Source of the DNA: Pseudomarimonas salicorniae | GTDB lineage: Bacteria; Pseudomonadota; Gammaproteobacteria; Xanthomonadales; Xanthomonadaceae | Length of the DNA stretch: 64,000 nt | NCBI RefSeq assembly: GCF_023156535.1 | Contig: NZ_JALNMH010000008.1 | Location: 62,001 to 126,000, forward strand | Reading direction: 5' to 3' | Shown: in pieces, positions 40,500-48,315 of the stretch | How the letters are laid out: the number at the start of each line of letters is the position of its first letter | Position numbering within the stretch: the stretch's first letter is position 1 | The notes under the pieces: model-generated | The model's input: only the letters and a program-made list of their open reading frames with translations | What the model was told of the DNA's origin: nothing | Database searches by the model: none | Program-made: the position numbers and the translations under genes

Positions 40500-41445
40500 T
40501 GAGGATGCCCTCCGTTTCCGCCCAGCCAGCGGCGAGATTGATGTTCTGCACGGCCTGGGTCGCCGCGCCCTTGAGCAGGTTGTCCAGGGTGGCCACGACG
40601 ACGAGCCGGCGGCCATCGGCAGACAACGTCCAGCCTCCGATCTGCACCCCGTGGCGCCCGGCGATGCGGCTGACCCAGGGCGCGCCGTCCTGGAGGGCGA
40701 TCAGCGGCTCGTCCACGTAGCGCGATGCGTAGCGGGCCCGCACTGTATCGAGATCCACCACCTCCCGCAGACGCAGGTTGGCGGTGATGGTCAGCCCGCG
40801 GAAGTGCGGCGCCACGTGCGGCATGAACTCGACCGGATGACCCAGCTGGCGGCTGACTTCCCGCTCGTGGATGTGGTTCACCAGGGTGTAGGGAATCAGG
40901 TTGTCGCGCAGGGTGTCCGGATTGTTCTTGTCGGACGGCGTGGTGCCGGCCCCGGAATAGCCGCTGACCCCGAAACACTGCACCGGCCCGTCCAGCTCGC
41001 CCACCCAGGGCCCGACCAGCAGCTGCATCGCGGTCGCATAGCAGCCGGGGTTGCTGATCCGTCGCTGCCCGGCGTAGCGGCCGCGGGTCAGCTCGGGCAG
41101 GCCGTAGTACCAGCCGTCGTCGAAGCGGTAGTCGGCCGACAGGTCGACCACGAGCGTGCCGGGCGCCTTCGCATCGATCTCGGCTACGAAGGGCGCCGCG
41201 GCGCCATTGGGCATGGCGAGGACCACGATATCGACGCCCGCTCCGGCCGCGGCCTTGGGGTCGAGATTCTCGAAGCGCCCGCGCAGGTCGACCTCGGGCA
41301 GCTGGGCCGACAGCGGTTGGCCGGCCCATTCACGCGACGACACGAAGCCGAGTTCAAGGCACGGATGCCGGGCAACGAGCTTGAGCAGTTCGGCACCGAC
41401 GAAGCCGCGGGCGCCGAGCAGGCCGATTCGAAGGGGAGCGTTCAT
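40492..41445 (-). CDS. argC: N-acetyl-gamma-glutamyl-phosphate reductase
   Basis: Reduces acetylglutamyl phosphate to the semialdehyde with NADPH. It has 317 residues. The nucleotide fold begins [16 protein letters not shown], the catalytic cysteine is in [13 protein letters not shown], and the substrate His lies in PHVAPHFRG. Length and form are those of the Xanthomonas-type enzyme. A palindromic REP-like element sits in the 142-base gap before it (towards argAB). Confidence 0.95.
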   Translation of the reverse strand: MNAPLRIGLLGARGFVGAELLKLVARHPCLELGFVSSREWAGQPLSAQLPEVDLRGRFENLDPKAAAGAGVDIVVLAMPNGAAAPFVAEIDAKAPGTLVVDLSADYRFDDGWYYGLPELTRGRYAGQRRISNPGCYATAMQLLVGPWVGELDGPVQCFGVSGYSGAGTTPSDKNNPDTLRDNLIPYTLVNHIHEREVSRQLGHPVEFMPHVAPHFRGLTITANLRLREVVDLDTVRARYASRYVDEPLIALQDGAPWVSRIAGRHGVQIGGWTLSADGRRLVVVATLDNLLKGAATQAVQNINLAAGWAETEGILNG

Positions 41446-41488
41446 GGCGATGGCATCAACGAAACGATGAGTGATGAGCAAGGCGATG

Positions 41489-41559
41489 CTGTAGGAGCCA
41501 GCTTGCTGGCGATCCACGCTTCGTCGAACGACGAATCGCCAGCCAGCTGGCTCCTACAG
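41489..41559. repeat. REP-like palindromic element, copy 1
   Basis: Arms of 25 bases starting CTGTAGGAGCCAGC and their complement (41489-41513 and 41535-41559), one mismatch, with a 21-base loop. The same arm sequence recurs at 53132-53205. It lies between argAB and argC within the operon, so it would be transcribed as a strong hairpin and may protect upstream mRNA or cut downstream expression. Confidence 0.85.
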
Positions 41560-41587
41560 GAGGGGGGGCGCGAAGGCATCGTGCGCC

Positions 41588-42895
41588 TCATCCCTTCAGC
41601 GTGGCCGGCCGCGCCCGGCAGTGCTCGACCGCGTAGCGCACGTCCTCGAACTTCTCGAGCCCATACCAGAACACGTGCCAGCGCTCGCCCTTGATGCAGC
41701 CGTCGCTCTCGGCGAAATAGAAATCGTTGATGCCGTTGCCGCGGCGCGAGCGCCAGAACAGCTGCGGATTCTCGCTGCGCATGACCTGCCACGCAGCGCG
41801 TCCGAGGCCCTCGCCCTGGGCATCGTCCATCACCGCGAACTTGTCGAGGTGGGCGATGCCGTTCTCGCGGGTGAGGATCAGCGCGGCGCGGTAGTGCTCG
41901 GAAACATAGACCCGCCAGGGCCGTGTCTTCTCGAAGTAGTCCGGGGTCAGCTTGCGGCCGAAGCCCGACTCGATAAGGTGGGTAAGCCGCTCGCGATCCA
42001 GCCTGCCCCAGCCCTTGACGCAGCGGATGCGCTCGCCGCGGCGCACCAGGGTGCCGGAACCGCGATGGGTGAACAGTTCCTTGGCGAGATCATCGGGCCG
42101 GGTGATCGACACCGAGGAGGACGGCGGCAGCTGCATCAGCAGGTCATGGATCTGCTCGATCTTCACCCGCATGCCCGAATGCAGCCAGGGCTGCTCGAGC
42201 AGCTGCTGGTACTCGGTGCTGAGGTTGATCGAGTCGATGATCCGGCCCTCGCCATCGAGCAGTCCGCCGGTGCCGGTGAGGAAGATGATCTTGTACGGCT
42301 GCAGGGTCTTGACCAGCTCGTTGGCGGCCCAGTCGGCGTTGACGTTGAGAATCTGCCCGCCGATGGTCTCGCCGAGCGAGGCGATGACCGGAATCGACTG
42401 ACCGCGTATTGCCGCCTCGATGCCCGAGGTCTCGACCCGGGTCACCTTCCCCACAAGCCCGTACTTCTTCCGCCCGAGGAAGTCGGCCTCGAACACGTTC
42501 GAGGTCATCGACACGGCCCGCACGCCTGCCGAATGCAGGGCCTCGACCAGCTTGAGGTTCTCCTGCTGGGAGACGCGGCGGACCACCGCCAGCACCTCGG
42601 GCGTGGTGATCCGCAGGCCATCGCGGGTTTGCTTGGTGATCCCCGCGGCGGCCATCTCCTCATCGAGCTGCGGCCCGGCGCCGTGCACCACGATCGGAGT
42701 CAGGCCGACCTGCTGGAGAAAGGCCAGCGAGCTGACCAGAGCCTCGATGTCGTCACGCAGGATCGCCCCGCCGACCTTGACCACGGCGAAGCGCGCGGCA
42801 TCGACCTGGGAGAAGCGCTTCAGGTACTGCTGGATCTCCTTGGCGCTGGCCATGTTGGAGAGCAGACGGACGATGGTGGAGCGGAGTTCGTTCAT
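41588..42895 (-). CDS. Bifunctional N-acetylglutamate kinase / synthase (fused)
   Basis: First two steps of arginine synthesis in one protein of 435 residues. Residues about 35-285 are an amino-acid kinase domain ([40 protein letters not shown]); about 295-435 are a GNAT acetyltransferase domain ([42 protein letters not shown]). This is the NAGS/K architecture described for Xanthomonas and close to the vertebrate NAGS. The kinase domain of this class carries arginine feedback inhibition. There is no Shine-Dalgarno sequence; a heptamer array (three AGCTCCC units) abuts the ATG. Confidence 0.95.
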   Translation of the reverse strand: MNELRSTIVRLLSNMASAKEIQQYLKRFSQVDAARFAVVKVGGAILRDDIEALVSSLAFLQQVGLTPIVVHGAGPQLDEEMAAAGITKQTRDGLRITTPEVLAVVRRVSQQENLKLVEALHSAGVRAVSMTSNVFEADFLGRKKYGLVGKVTRVETSGIEAAIRGQSIPVIASLGETIGGQILNVNADWAANELVKTLQPYKIIFLTGTGGLLDGEGRIIDSINLSTEYQQLLEQPWLHSGMRVKIEQIHDLLMQLPPSSSVSITRPDDLAKELFTHRGSGTLVRRGERIRCVKGWGRLDRERLTHLIESGFGRKLTPDYFEKTRPWRVYVSEHYRAALILTRENGIAHLDKFAVMDDAQGEGLGRAAWQVMRSENPQLFWRSRRGNGINDFYFAESDGCIKGERWHVFWYGLEKFEDVRYAVEHCRARPATLKG

Positions 42896-42920
42896 TGGGA
42901 GCTGGGAGCTGGGAGCTGGA
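42896..42920. repeat. Heptanucleotide array directly before the argAB start codon
   Basis: Three perfect units of TGGGAGC (42896-42916) plus four bases on the plus strand, i.e. AGCTCCC in the mRNA. The array touches the A of the ATG and occupies the place of a ribosome-binding site, which cannot otherwise be seen. Confidence 0.85.
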
Positions 42921-43065
42921 TGCGGGGAACGGCTGCGCGGCGTTGTCTGCCGGCGCTATTGGCGGGGTGTGTCCAAGAGGACGGCGGCAGCGCGCGGGCT
43001 GCCCTGCCGCGATCGGGGCGGGACGTTTGAGCGCCTTGCCCGGCGGCCGGCTGGCGGCGCGCCGC

Positions 43066-44151
43066 TCATCCGCCGATTGCCTTCTTCACCGCTTCGCCAT
43101 ACCGCGCGAGATCGGCGATCGCCACCCACTCGTCGGCAGTGTGCGCCTGGGCGATGTCGCCGGGTCCGAAGACCAGGGCGGTGAGGCCGGCGGCGGAGAA
43201 CAGCGAGGCCTCGGTCCAGAAGTCCACGGCGTTGCCGATCGGCAGGCCCAGCTCGTCGGCGAGGTCGCGGGCCTGCAGACGGCGCTGCTCCGCAGCGTTG
43301 ACGTCGCCGGCGGGCAGCGAGGGACCGCGGAAGGTTTCCTCGTAGCTGGCAAGCCGCGCGGGCTCGGCGAGGCCGCGGAAGTCGGCGTGCAGCTGGTCGA
43401 TGTCCATCGAGGGCAGCGGGCGGAAGCCGAAGCGCAGTTCGGCGCTGGGCGCGATGACGTTGGCCTTGATGCCGCCCTCGATGCGGCCGATGTTGAATCG
43501 CAGGCCGCGCAGCCCACCGAACCGCTGGTTATGCAGGGAGGCCACCCGGTCGAGCGCGGCATCGCCCCAGCGCACGGCGGCATGCAGCGCGCTGGCGGTC
43601 AGCGCGTCCTCGCCCGAGGCATGCCCTGCCCGCCCGACCAGGCGCATCAGCACCGAGCTGATGCCGCGATGGGCCAGCACCGCCTCGCAGCGGGTCGGCT
43701 CGGCGACCAGGGCCGCCTCGAAGCCGTGATCGGTGGCGAGGAAGCCCTGGATGCAGCGCGCATCATTGGCCTCCTCATCCGTACTGAACAGGAAGGCGGC
43801 GTCGCCCCGGGTTTCAGCCGCCGCAGCCAGCAGGCAGGCCGCGGCGCCCTTGATGTCGCAGGCGCCAAGGCCGATCGCCCGGTCGCCCTCGACGCGCAGC
43901 ACGTGCGGGTCGGCACTCCAATGCGGCGAGTCCGGCACGGTGTCCATATGCACGTTGAACAGCCGCTTCGGGTTGCCACGCACCGCCAGCAGGGTCACCG
44001 CGCCGGCGCCGTAGTCGGTGACCTCGCAGCGAAAGCCCGGCAGCTGGGCACGCAGGTAGTCGAACATGCCGTCGGTGCCGATCCTGCGCGGCGGATTGCG
44101 GGTGTCGAATCCGACCAGGGCTTCGAGGTGCTTGAGGGTGCTTTCGATCAT
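43066..44151 (-). CDS. argE: Acetylornithine / N-acetylcitrulline deacetylase (M20 family)
   Basis: A zinc-dependent deacylase of 361 residues. Metal ligands are seen in VHMDTVPDS (His, Asp), GACDIKGA (Asp), STDEEAND (Glu pair) and near the end GPGDIAQAHTADEW (His). Because the operon encodes an acetylornithine rather than an ornithine carbamoyltransferase, the physiological substrate is probably N-acetylcitrulline, as shown for the Xanthomonas enzyme; this is inference from context. ATG 44151 starts the conserved part; the frame is open for 19 more codons. Confidence 0.92.
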   Translation of the reverse strand: MIESTLKHLEALVGFDTRNPPRRIGTDGMFDYLRAQLPGFRCEVTDYGAGAVTLLAVRGNPKRLFNVHMDTVPDSPHWSADPHVLRVEGDRAIGLGACDIKGAAACLLAAAAETRGDAAFLFSTDEEANDARCIQGFLATDHGFEAALVAEPTRCEAVLAHRGISSVLMRLVGRAGHASGEDALTASALHAAVRWGDAALDRVASLHNQRFGGLRGLRFNIGRIEGGIKANVIAPSAELRFGFRPLPSMDIDQLHADFRGLAEPARLASYEETFRGPSLPAGDVNAAEQRRLQARDLADELGLPIGNAVDFWTEASLFSAAGLTALVFGPGDIAQAHTADEWVAIADLARYGEAVKKAIGG

Positions 44152-44281
44152 GGCGGACTCATGCGGCGGAAACGATATGTTCGTGCTGGGGCTTCGAGCT
44201 ACGGCCAACGGGCCGGGGCGAACCGGCCCTTGATGCGCGAGGTCGATCCGTTGCCGTTTGGACGCGTTCGCGCGCCTGCGC

Positions 44282-45526
44282 TCAGGCGTCCTTGCGGTTG
44301 ATCTCGGCCCACAGCGTCGAGCTCATGCCGAACAGTCGGATGAAGCCCTCGGCCTCGGCGACGCCCCAGTCGGCGGACTGCGCATAGGTCGCGCCCTTGG
44401 CGTGCAACAGGTGCGGCGAGCGCACCGCGACGGCATCGATGTGGCCACCAGCGGTGAGCAGGTCGACCTCGCCGTTGACGCAGCGCTGCGAGCTCGCCAG
44501 GAAGGCCTCGAGGTCGGCCTTCAGCGGATCATTGAAGAAGCCCTCGTAGACCAGCTCGACCCACTTGCGGGCGACATCCGGCTTGAAGCGGTTCTGCTGC
44601 TTGCTGAGCACGGCCTCCTCCAGCGCGCGGTGCGCGGTGAGCAGGGTGATCAGGCCGGGCGCCTCGTAGACGATGCGGCCCTTGAGGCCGATCGTGGTGT
44701 CGCCGGTATACATGCCGCGGCCGATGCCGTAGCGGGCCAGTTCCCGGTTGAGGCGGGCCAGCAGCTGGGCGCCGGCCATCTCTTCACCGTTCACTGCCAC
44801 CGCCTCGCCCTCGCGGAACGTGATGTTCAGCTTCAGCGGTTCGGCCGGCCACTCGGCACGCGGCGCGCACCAGCCGCGGGCGCCCTCGCCCGGCGCCTCC
44901 CATCGATCGATTTCGCCACCGGACAGGGTGACGCCGAGCAGATTCTCATTGATGGTGTAAGCCTTCTGCTTGCTGCGCACGCCAAAGCCGCGCTGCTCCA
45001 GATAGGCCTGTTCGTAGGCGCGGGTCTGGGTGTGCTCCTTCTGGATCTCGCGGATCGGCGCCAGGATGGTGTAGTCGCCGCGCGCCTTGATCGCAAGGTC
45101 GAAGCGCACCTGGTCATTGCCCATGCCGGTGCAGCCGTGCGCGATCACCCGGGTGCCGAGGTCGGCCGCCCGGGACAGCGCCGCATCGACGATCAGGTAG
45201 CGGTCCGAGACCAGCAGCGGGTACTGCCCCTGGTAGCCCTCGCCGGCCCAAATGAAGGGCTTGACGAAGCCATCCCAGATCGCCGGACCGCCGTCCACGG
45301 TGACGTGGCTCGCCACGCCCAGCTCCGCCGCGCGCTGCTCGATGTAGGCGCGCTCCTCGGCATCCACGCCGCCGGTGTCGGCGAACACGGTGTGCACACG
45401 ATAGCCCTGCTCCTGCAGGTAGGGCACGCAGAAGCTGGTGTCGAGGCCGCCGGAGAAGGCCAGGACTACGTCCTGGTGATTGGTGATTCGTGATTCGTGA
45501 TTCGTGGAAGCAGACTGCGGCGACAT
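44282..45526 (-). CDS. argG: Argininosuccinate synthase
   Basis: Joins citrulline and aspartate with ATP. It has 414 residues; the ATP pyrophosphatase loop is [10 protein letters not shown], and further blocks are [18 protein letters not shown] and [15 protein letters not shown]. The N-terminus is odd: between the ATG and the normal start of homology (VVLAFSGG) lie about 18 residues (including [10 protein letters not shown]), encoded by a heptanucleotide repeat array. No other start codon exists between the array and the ATP loop, so the array is inside the coding sequence. A change of one repeat unit (7 bases) would shift the frame. Confidence 0.95.
   Translation of the reverse strand: MSPQSASTNHESRITNHQDVVLAFSGGLDTSFCVPYLQEQGYRVHTVFADTGGVDAEERAYIEQRAAELGVASHVTVDGGPAIWDGFVKPFIWAGEGYQGQYPLLVSDRYLIVDAALSRAADLGTRVIAHGCTGMGNDQVRFDLAIKARGDYTILAPIREIQKEHTQTRAYEQAYLEQRGFGVRSKQKAYTINENLLGVTLSGGEIDRWEAPGEGARGWCAPRAEWPAEPLKLNITFREGEAVAVNGEEMAGAQLLARLNRELARYGIGRGMYTGDTTIGLKGRIVYEAPGLITLLTAHRALEEAVLSKQQNRFKPDVARKWVELVYEGFFNDPLKADLEAFLASSQRCVNGEVDLLTAGGHIDAVAVRSPHLLHAKGATYAQSADWGVAEAEGFIRLFGMSSTLWAEINRKDA
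45474..45506. repeat. Heptanucleotide array inside the 5' end of argG
   Basis: Four complete units of TSGTGAT on the plus strand (TGGTGAT twice, TCGTGAT twice; 45474-45501) and a partial fifth. It encodes residues 8 to about 18 of ArgG. Confidence 0.85.
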
Positions 45527-45615
45527 GAGGATTCCGTATCTAGCGAGTTGAAACTGTTGGTTGGATCAAGGCCGGGACGATTCGTCGTGCGGATTCGCGA
45601 TCTTGACTCTTGCGA

Positions 45616-45643
45616 ATCACCAATCACGAATCACCAATCACGA
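45616..45643. repeat. Inverted heptanucleotide array behind argF
   Basis: Four units of ATCACSA (alternating ATCACCA and ATCACGA) starting three bases beyond the argF stop codon. It is the same heptamer as in argG but in opposite orientation, so the two arrays could pair in the argF-argG mRNA, with the argG start codon in the loop. Confidence 0.85.
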
Positions 45644-45646
45644 CCC

Positions 45647-46705
45647 CTAGAACCTGTTCCCCGTCACCGCATCGCGGCCGGCGGAGTCGAGTTCGCGGGC
45701 GAGTCGGGCCATGATCGCCTTCTGGACATGGAGGCGGTTCTCGGCCTCGTCGATGGCAAAGCAGCCATCGGAGTCCATCACCGCGTCGGTGGCCTTGACG
45801 TTTCGGCGAAGGGGCAGGCAATGACTGAAGAGGCCGCTGCGGGTCAGCGCCATCTTCTCCTCGTCGACGATGAAGTGCTTGTACTGCTCGCGGATCGGTT
45901 TCTCTTGCTCCCAGTTGCCGAAGTAAGGCAGCGCGCCCCAGCTCTTGGCGTAGACGACGTCGGCATCCTTGTAGGCCGCCTTGATGTCGTGGCTGACGCT
46001 GAACGAGCCGCCGTTCTCCTTGACGTTCTGCTTGGCCCAATCCAGGTAGCGCTCGTCGAGCAGGTAGTCCTCGGTGGGACAGAGCAGGGTCACGTCCATA
46101 CCCATGCGGGTGGCGATGGTCAGGGCCGAGTTGGCCACCGCGGTATTCAGCGCCTTGGGGTGGTAGGTCCAGGTCAGGACGTACTTCCTGCCGGTCAGGT
46201 CCTGGGTGCCGAGGCGCTCCTGCATGGCCAGGACATGGGCCATCTCCTGGCAGGGATGGGTGATCGTCTCCATGTTGATCACCGGCACCTCGCTGTACTT
46301 CGCGAAGCCCTCGAGCACGCGGTCCTGGCGGTCAAGCGACCAGTCGACGAACTTCGGGAAGGCGCGCACTCCGATCATGTCGACGTAGCGGCTGAGCACT
46401 CGGGCGACCTCGGCGATGTGCTCCTCCGCCTCGCCGTCCATCACCGTGCCGAAATCGAACTCGATCGGCCAGGCATCCTTGCCCGGCTGCAGGACGATGG
46501 CCTTGCCACCCAGCTGGTGCGCGCCCAGTTCGAAGCTGGTGCGGGTGCGCATGGACGGATTGAAGAAGAGCAGGGCGATTGAACGACCGGCGAGCTGCTG
46601 GCCCGTGCGCAGGCGCTTGAAGGCCGCTGCGTCACGCAACATCGCGTCGAGCTCGCTGCGGCTCCAGTCCTGGGTATTGAGGAAGTGCTTGGTCGCGGTT
46701 TTCAT
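45647..46705 (-). CDS. N-acetylornithine carbamoyltransferase (argF')
   Basis: Transfers the carbamoyl group to N-acetylornithine, giving N-acetylcitrulline. It has 352 residues. The carbamoyl-phosphate loop is SMRTRTSFELG, with ETITHPCQEMAH; the motif HCLPLRRNVKATDAVMD replaces the HCLP-RG type of ornithine carbamoyltransferases and marks the acetylornithine-specific group described in Xanthomonas. It is the first enzyme gene of the operon. Its ATG lies 34 bases behind a strong terminator hairpin and an arginine-rich leader ORF, indicating control by attenuation. Confidence 0.96.
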   Translation of the reverse strand: MKTATKHFLNTQDWSRSELDAMLRDAAAFKRLRTGQQLAGRSIALLFFNPSMRTRTSFELGAHQLGGKAIVLQPGKDAWPIEFDFGTVMDGEAEEHIAEVARVLSRYVDMIGVRAFPKFVDWSLDRQDRVLEGFAKYSEVPVINMETITHPCQEMAHVLAMQERLGTQDLTGRKYVLTWTYHPKALNTAVANSALTIATRMGMDVTLLCPTEDYLLDERYLDWAKQNVKENGGSFSVSHDIKAAYKDADVVYAKSWGALPYFGNWEQEKPIREQYKHFIVDEEKMALTRSGLFSHCLPLRRNVKATDAVMDSDGCFAIDEAENRLHVQKAIMARLARELDSAGRDAVTGNRF

Positions 46706-46738
46706 GGGCGTTCTCGGTTCTTTGCCGGGCTTGAAACG

Positions 46739-46765
46739 AAAAAAGCCCAGCATCGGCTGGGCTTT
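46739..46765 (-). terminator. Attenuator terminator in front of argF
   Basis: On the minus strand AAAGCCCAGC, loop CGAT, GCTGGGCTTT, continuing as TTTTTT then CGTTT. Seven G-C-rich pairs plus three A-T pairs and a run of T make it a complete intrinsic terminator, placed between the leader ORF and argF. The 5' arm (GCCCAGC, 46756-46762) can instead pair with GCTGGGT at 46793-46799, which overlaps the leader stop codon. Confidence 0.9.
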
Positions 46766-46790
46766 GTCAGGACGCGAAGCAGCGCGGCCG

Positions 46791-46889
46791 TTACCCAGCG
46801 AGATCGGGCAGGCAGCGTCGGCGGGCACGCGAGGTCATCCCGGCCGCAAGGCGGGCGGAGCTGATGACGGCGGGCGCGGGGGCGTTCAT
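46791..46889 (-). CDS. Arginine-rich leader peptide of the arg operon
   Basis: An ORF of 32 codons in the argF leader. Codons 21-25 read Arg-Ala-Arg-Arg-Arg (CGT GCC CGC CGA CGC) and codon 13 is also Arg; the peptide starts MNAPAPAVISSARLAAG and ends LPDLAG. The stop TAA directly follows GCTGGG, the segment complementary to the 5' arm of the terminator. A ribosome that stalls at the Arg codons would leave that segment free to pair and prevent the terminator; a ribosome that reaches the stop would cover it and let the terminator form. This is the layout of trp and his leader peptides, here with arginine codons. There is no clear Shine-Dalgarno sequence and the mRNA may be leaderless. The ORF and pairing are seen; expression is inferred. 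Confidence 0.75.
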   Translation of the reverse strand: MNAPAPAVISSARLAAGMTSRARRRCLPDLAG

Positions 46890-46897
46890 GGGGCGCG

Positions 46898-46926
46898 AGT
46901 GTGCACGCTGGCCTGCTGCGATGCAA
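46898..46926 (-). promoter_or_regulatory. Promoter of the arg operon
   Basis: On the minus strand a -35 box TTGCAT (46921-46926) and a weak -10 box CACACT (46898-46903) at 17-base spacing. The start of transcription would be within about three bases of the leader-peptide ATG. The leader RNA to the terminator would be about 150 bases, as usual for attenuators. The 87-base gap is shared with the divergent chrA gene. Confidence 0.45.
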
Positions 46927-46976
46927 CAGGCGCCGCGGCGAGGAGTAGGATTCGCTGCCCGAGACGAGAGCCTTGC

Positions 46977-48269
46977 ATGGCCGCCGATACCCGAGACGAC
47001 TGGAAGACCTGGCTGCGCATCGGCCTGCTCTCCTTCGGCGGCCCGGCCGGCCAGATCGCGCTGATGCATCGCGAACTGGTCGAACAGCGGGGCTGGATCG
47101 ACGAGCGCGGCTTCGCCTCGGGCCTGAGTTTCTGCATGCTGCTGCCCGGCCCCGAGGCGCAGCAGCTGGCGACCTATATCGGGTGGCGGCGCGGCGGTCC
47201 ATGGCAGGCGGTCATCGCCGGCAGCCTGTTCTTCCTGCCCGGCGCCATGCTGATCGCCGCGATCTGCCTCGCCTACGTCGCGGCGCAGGACCTGGCCCCG
47301 GCCCAGGCCGCCCTGTTCGGCGTGCAGTGCGCGGTCATCTCCATCGTCATCGAGGCGCTGATGCGGGTGGCCCGGCGCGCGCTCAACGGATCGGGCAGCG
47401 CGCTGATAGCGATCCTGGCCTTCCTGGCCGTGGCTACCCGGGCCCTGCCCTTCCCGCTGGTGCTGCTCGCTGCGGCGCTGGCCGGTCTTGCCCTGCACCG
47501 CGGCGTGGACACCAGCGGCCCCGGCAAGGCGCAGGCGGATCCCGACCGCATCGGGCGCGCCTCGCTGCGCCCCGCCCTGATCGCCCTGCTGCTGTGGCTG
47601 CTTCCCCTGGCGACGCTGTGGCTGACGCTGGGCGACGATCATCTGCTGACCCGCATTGCCCTGCTCTTCTCCGAACTGGCGGTGGTCACCTTCGGTGGCG
47701 CCTATGCCGTACTCGCCTACGTCACCGAGCAGGCGGTGCAGGTCAACGGCTGGCTGAGCACGGCGCAGATGATGGACGGGCTTGGGCTGGCCGAAACCAC
47801 GCCCGGCCCGCTGATCCTCGTCCTGCAGTTCGTGGCCTTCATGGCCGGGGCCCAGGCCGGCGAGTCGCCCTCGCTGTGGATGGCATTGGCCGCCAGCGGC
47901 ATCGCCCTTTGGGTGCTGTTCCTGCCGAGCTTCGTCTGGATCCTCGCCGGGGCGCCGCGGGTCGAATGGCTGGCCGCCCAGCCCCGTGCGCGGGCGGCGC
48001 TGCAGGGCATCACCGCCGCGGTGCTCGGCGTGATCGCCCAGGTGGCGCTGTGGTTCGCCCTGCACCTGTTCTTCGGCGAGGTGGACACGATCGACTGGGC
48101 GTCGCTGCAGCTGGCTGTACCTGACCCGGCTAGCTTCCGCCTGTCCACCGTGTTGCCGACCCTGACCGGCGCGCTGCTGCTGTTCGCCCTGCACCGGGGC
48201 GTGGTGTTCTGCCTGGGCGCGGCAGCAGGGGTCGCCCTGCTGCAGTGGTGGCTGAGCGGAGCCGCCTGA
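46977..48269 (+). CDS. Chromate transporter (ChrA family)
   Basis: An inner-membrane protein of 430 residues with two homologous halves, the long-chain CHR type. The first half has the motif SFGGPAGQIALMHRELVEQRGWI and the pair LPGPEAQQLATYIG; the second half TFGGAYAVLAYVTEQAVQ and ETTPGPLILVLQFVAF. Ten or more hydrophobic segments are visible. Characterised members export chromate; many relatives have no tested substrate. It is divergent from the arg operon. Confidence 0.9.
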   Translation: MAADTRDDWKTWLRIGLLSFGGPAGQIALMHRELVEQRGWIDERGFASGLSFCMLLPGPEAQQLATYIGWRRGGPWQAVIAGSLFFLPGAMLIAAICLAYVAAQDLAPAQAALFGVQCAVISIVIEALMRVARRALNGSGSALIAILAFLAVATRALPFPLVLLAAALAGLALHRGVDTSGPGKAQADPDRIGRASLRPALIALLLWLLPLATLWLTLGDDHLLTRIALLFSELAVVTFGGAYAVLAYVTEQAVQVNGWLSTAQMMDGLGLAETTPGPLILVLQFVAFMAGAQAGESPSLWMALAASGIALWVLFLPSFVWILAGAPRVEWLAAQPRARAALQGITAAVLGVIAQVALWFALHLFFGEVDTIDWASLQLAVPDPASFRLSTVLPTLTGALLLFALHRGVVFCLGAAAGVALLQWWLSGAA

Positions 48270-48315
48270 GGCCTCGGCCGGGCTAGACTGCGCGCTGGCT
48301 CCGACGGGACTGACC

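Noticed and set aside
45474-45643. The heptamer arrays as a CRISPR-like array
   Set aside because: The units are 7 bases, directly adjacent and without spacers; no cas genes are near.
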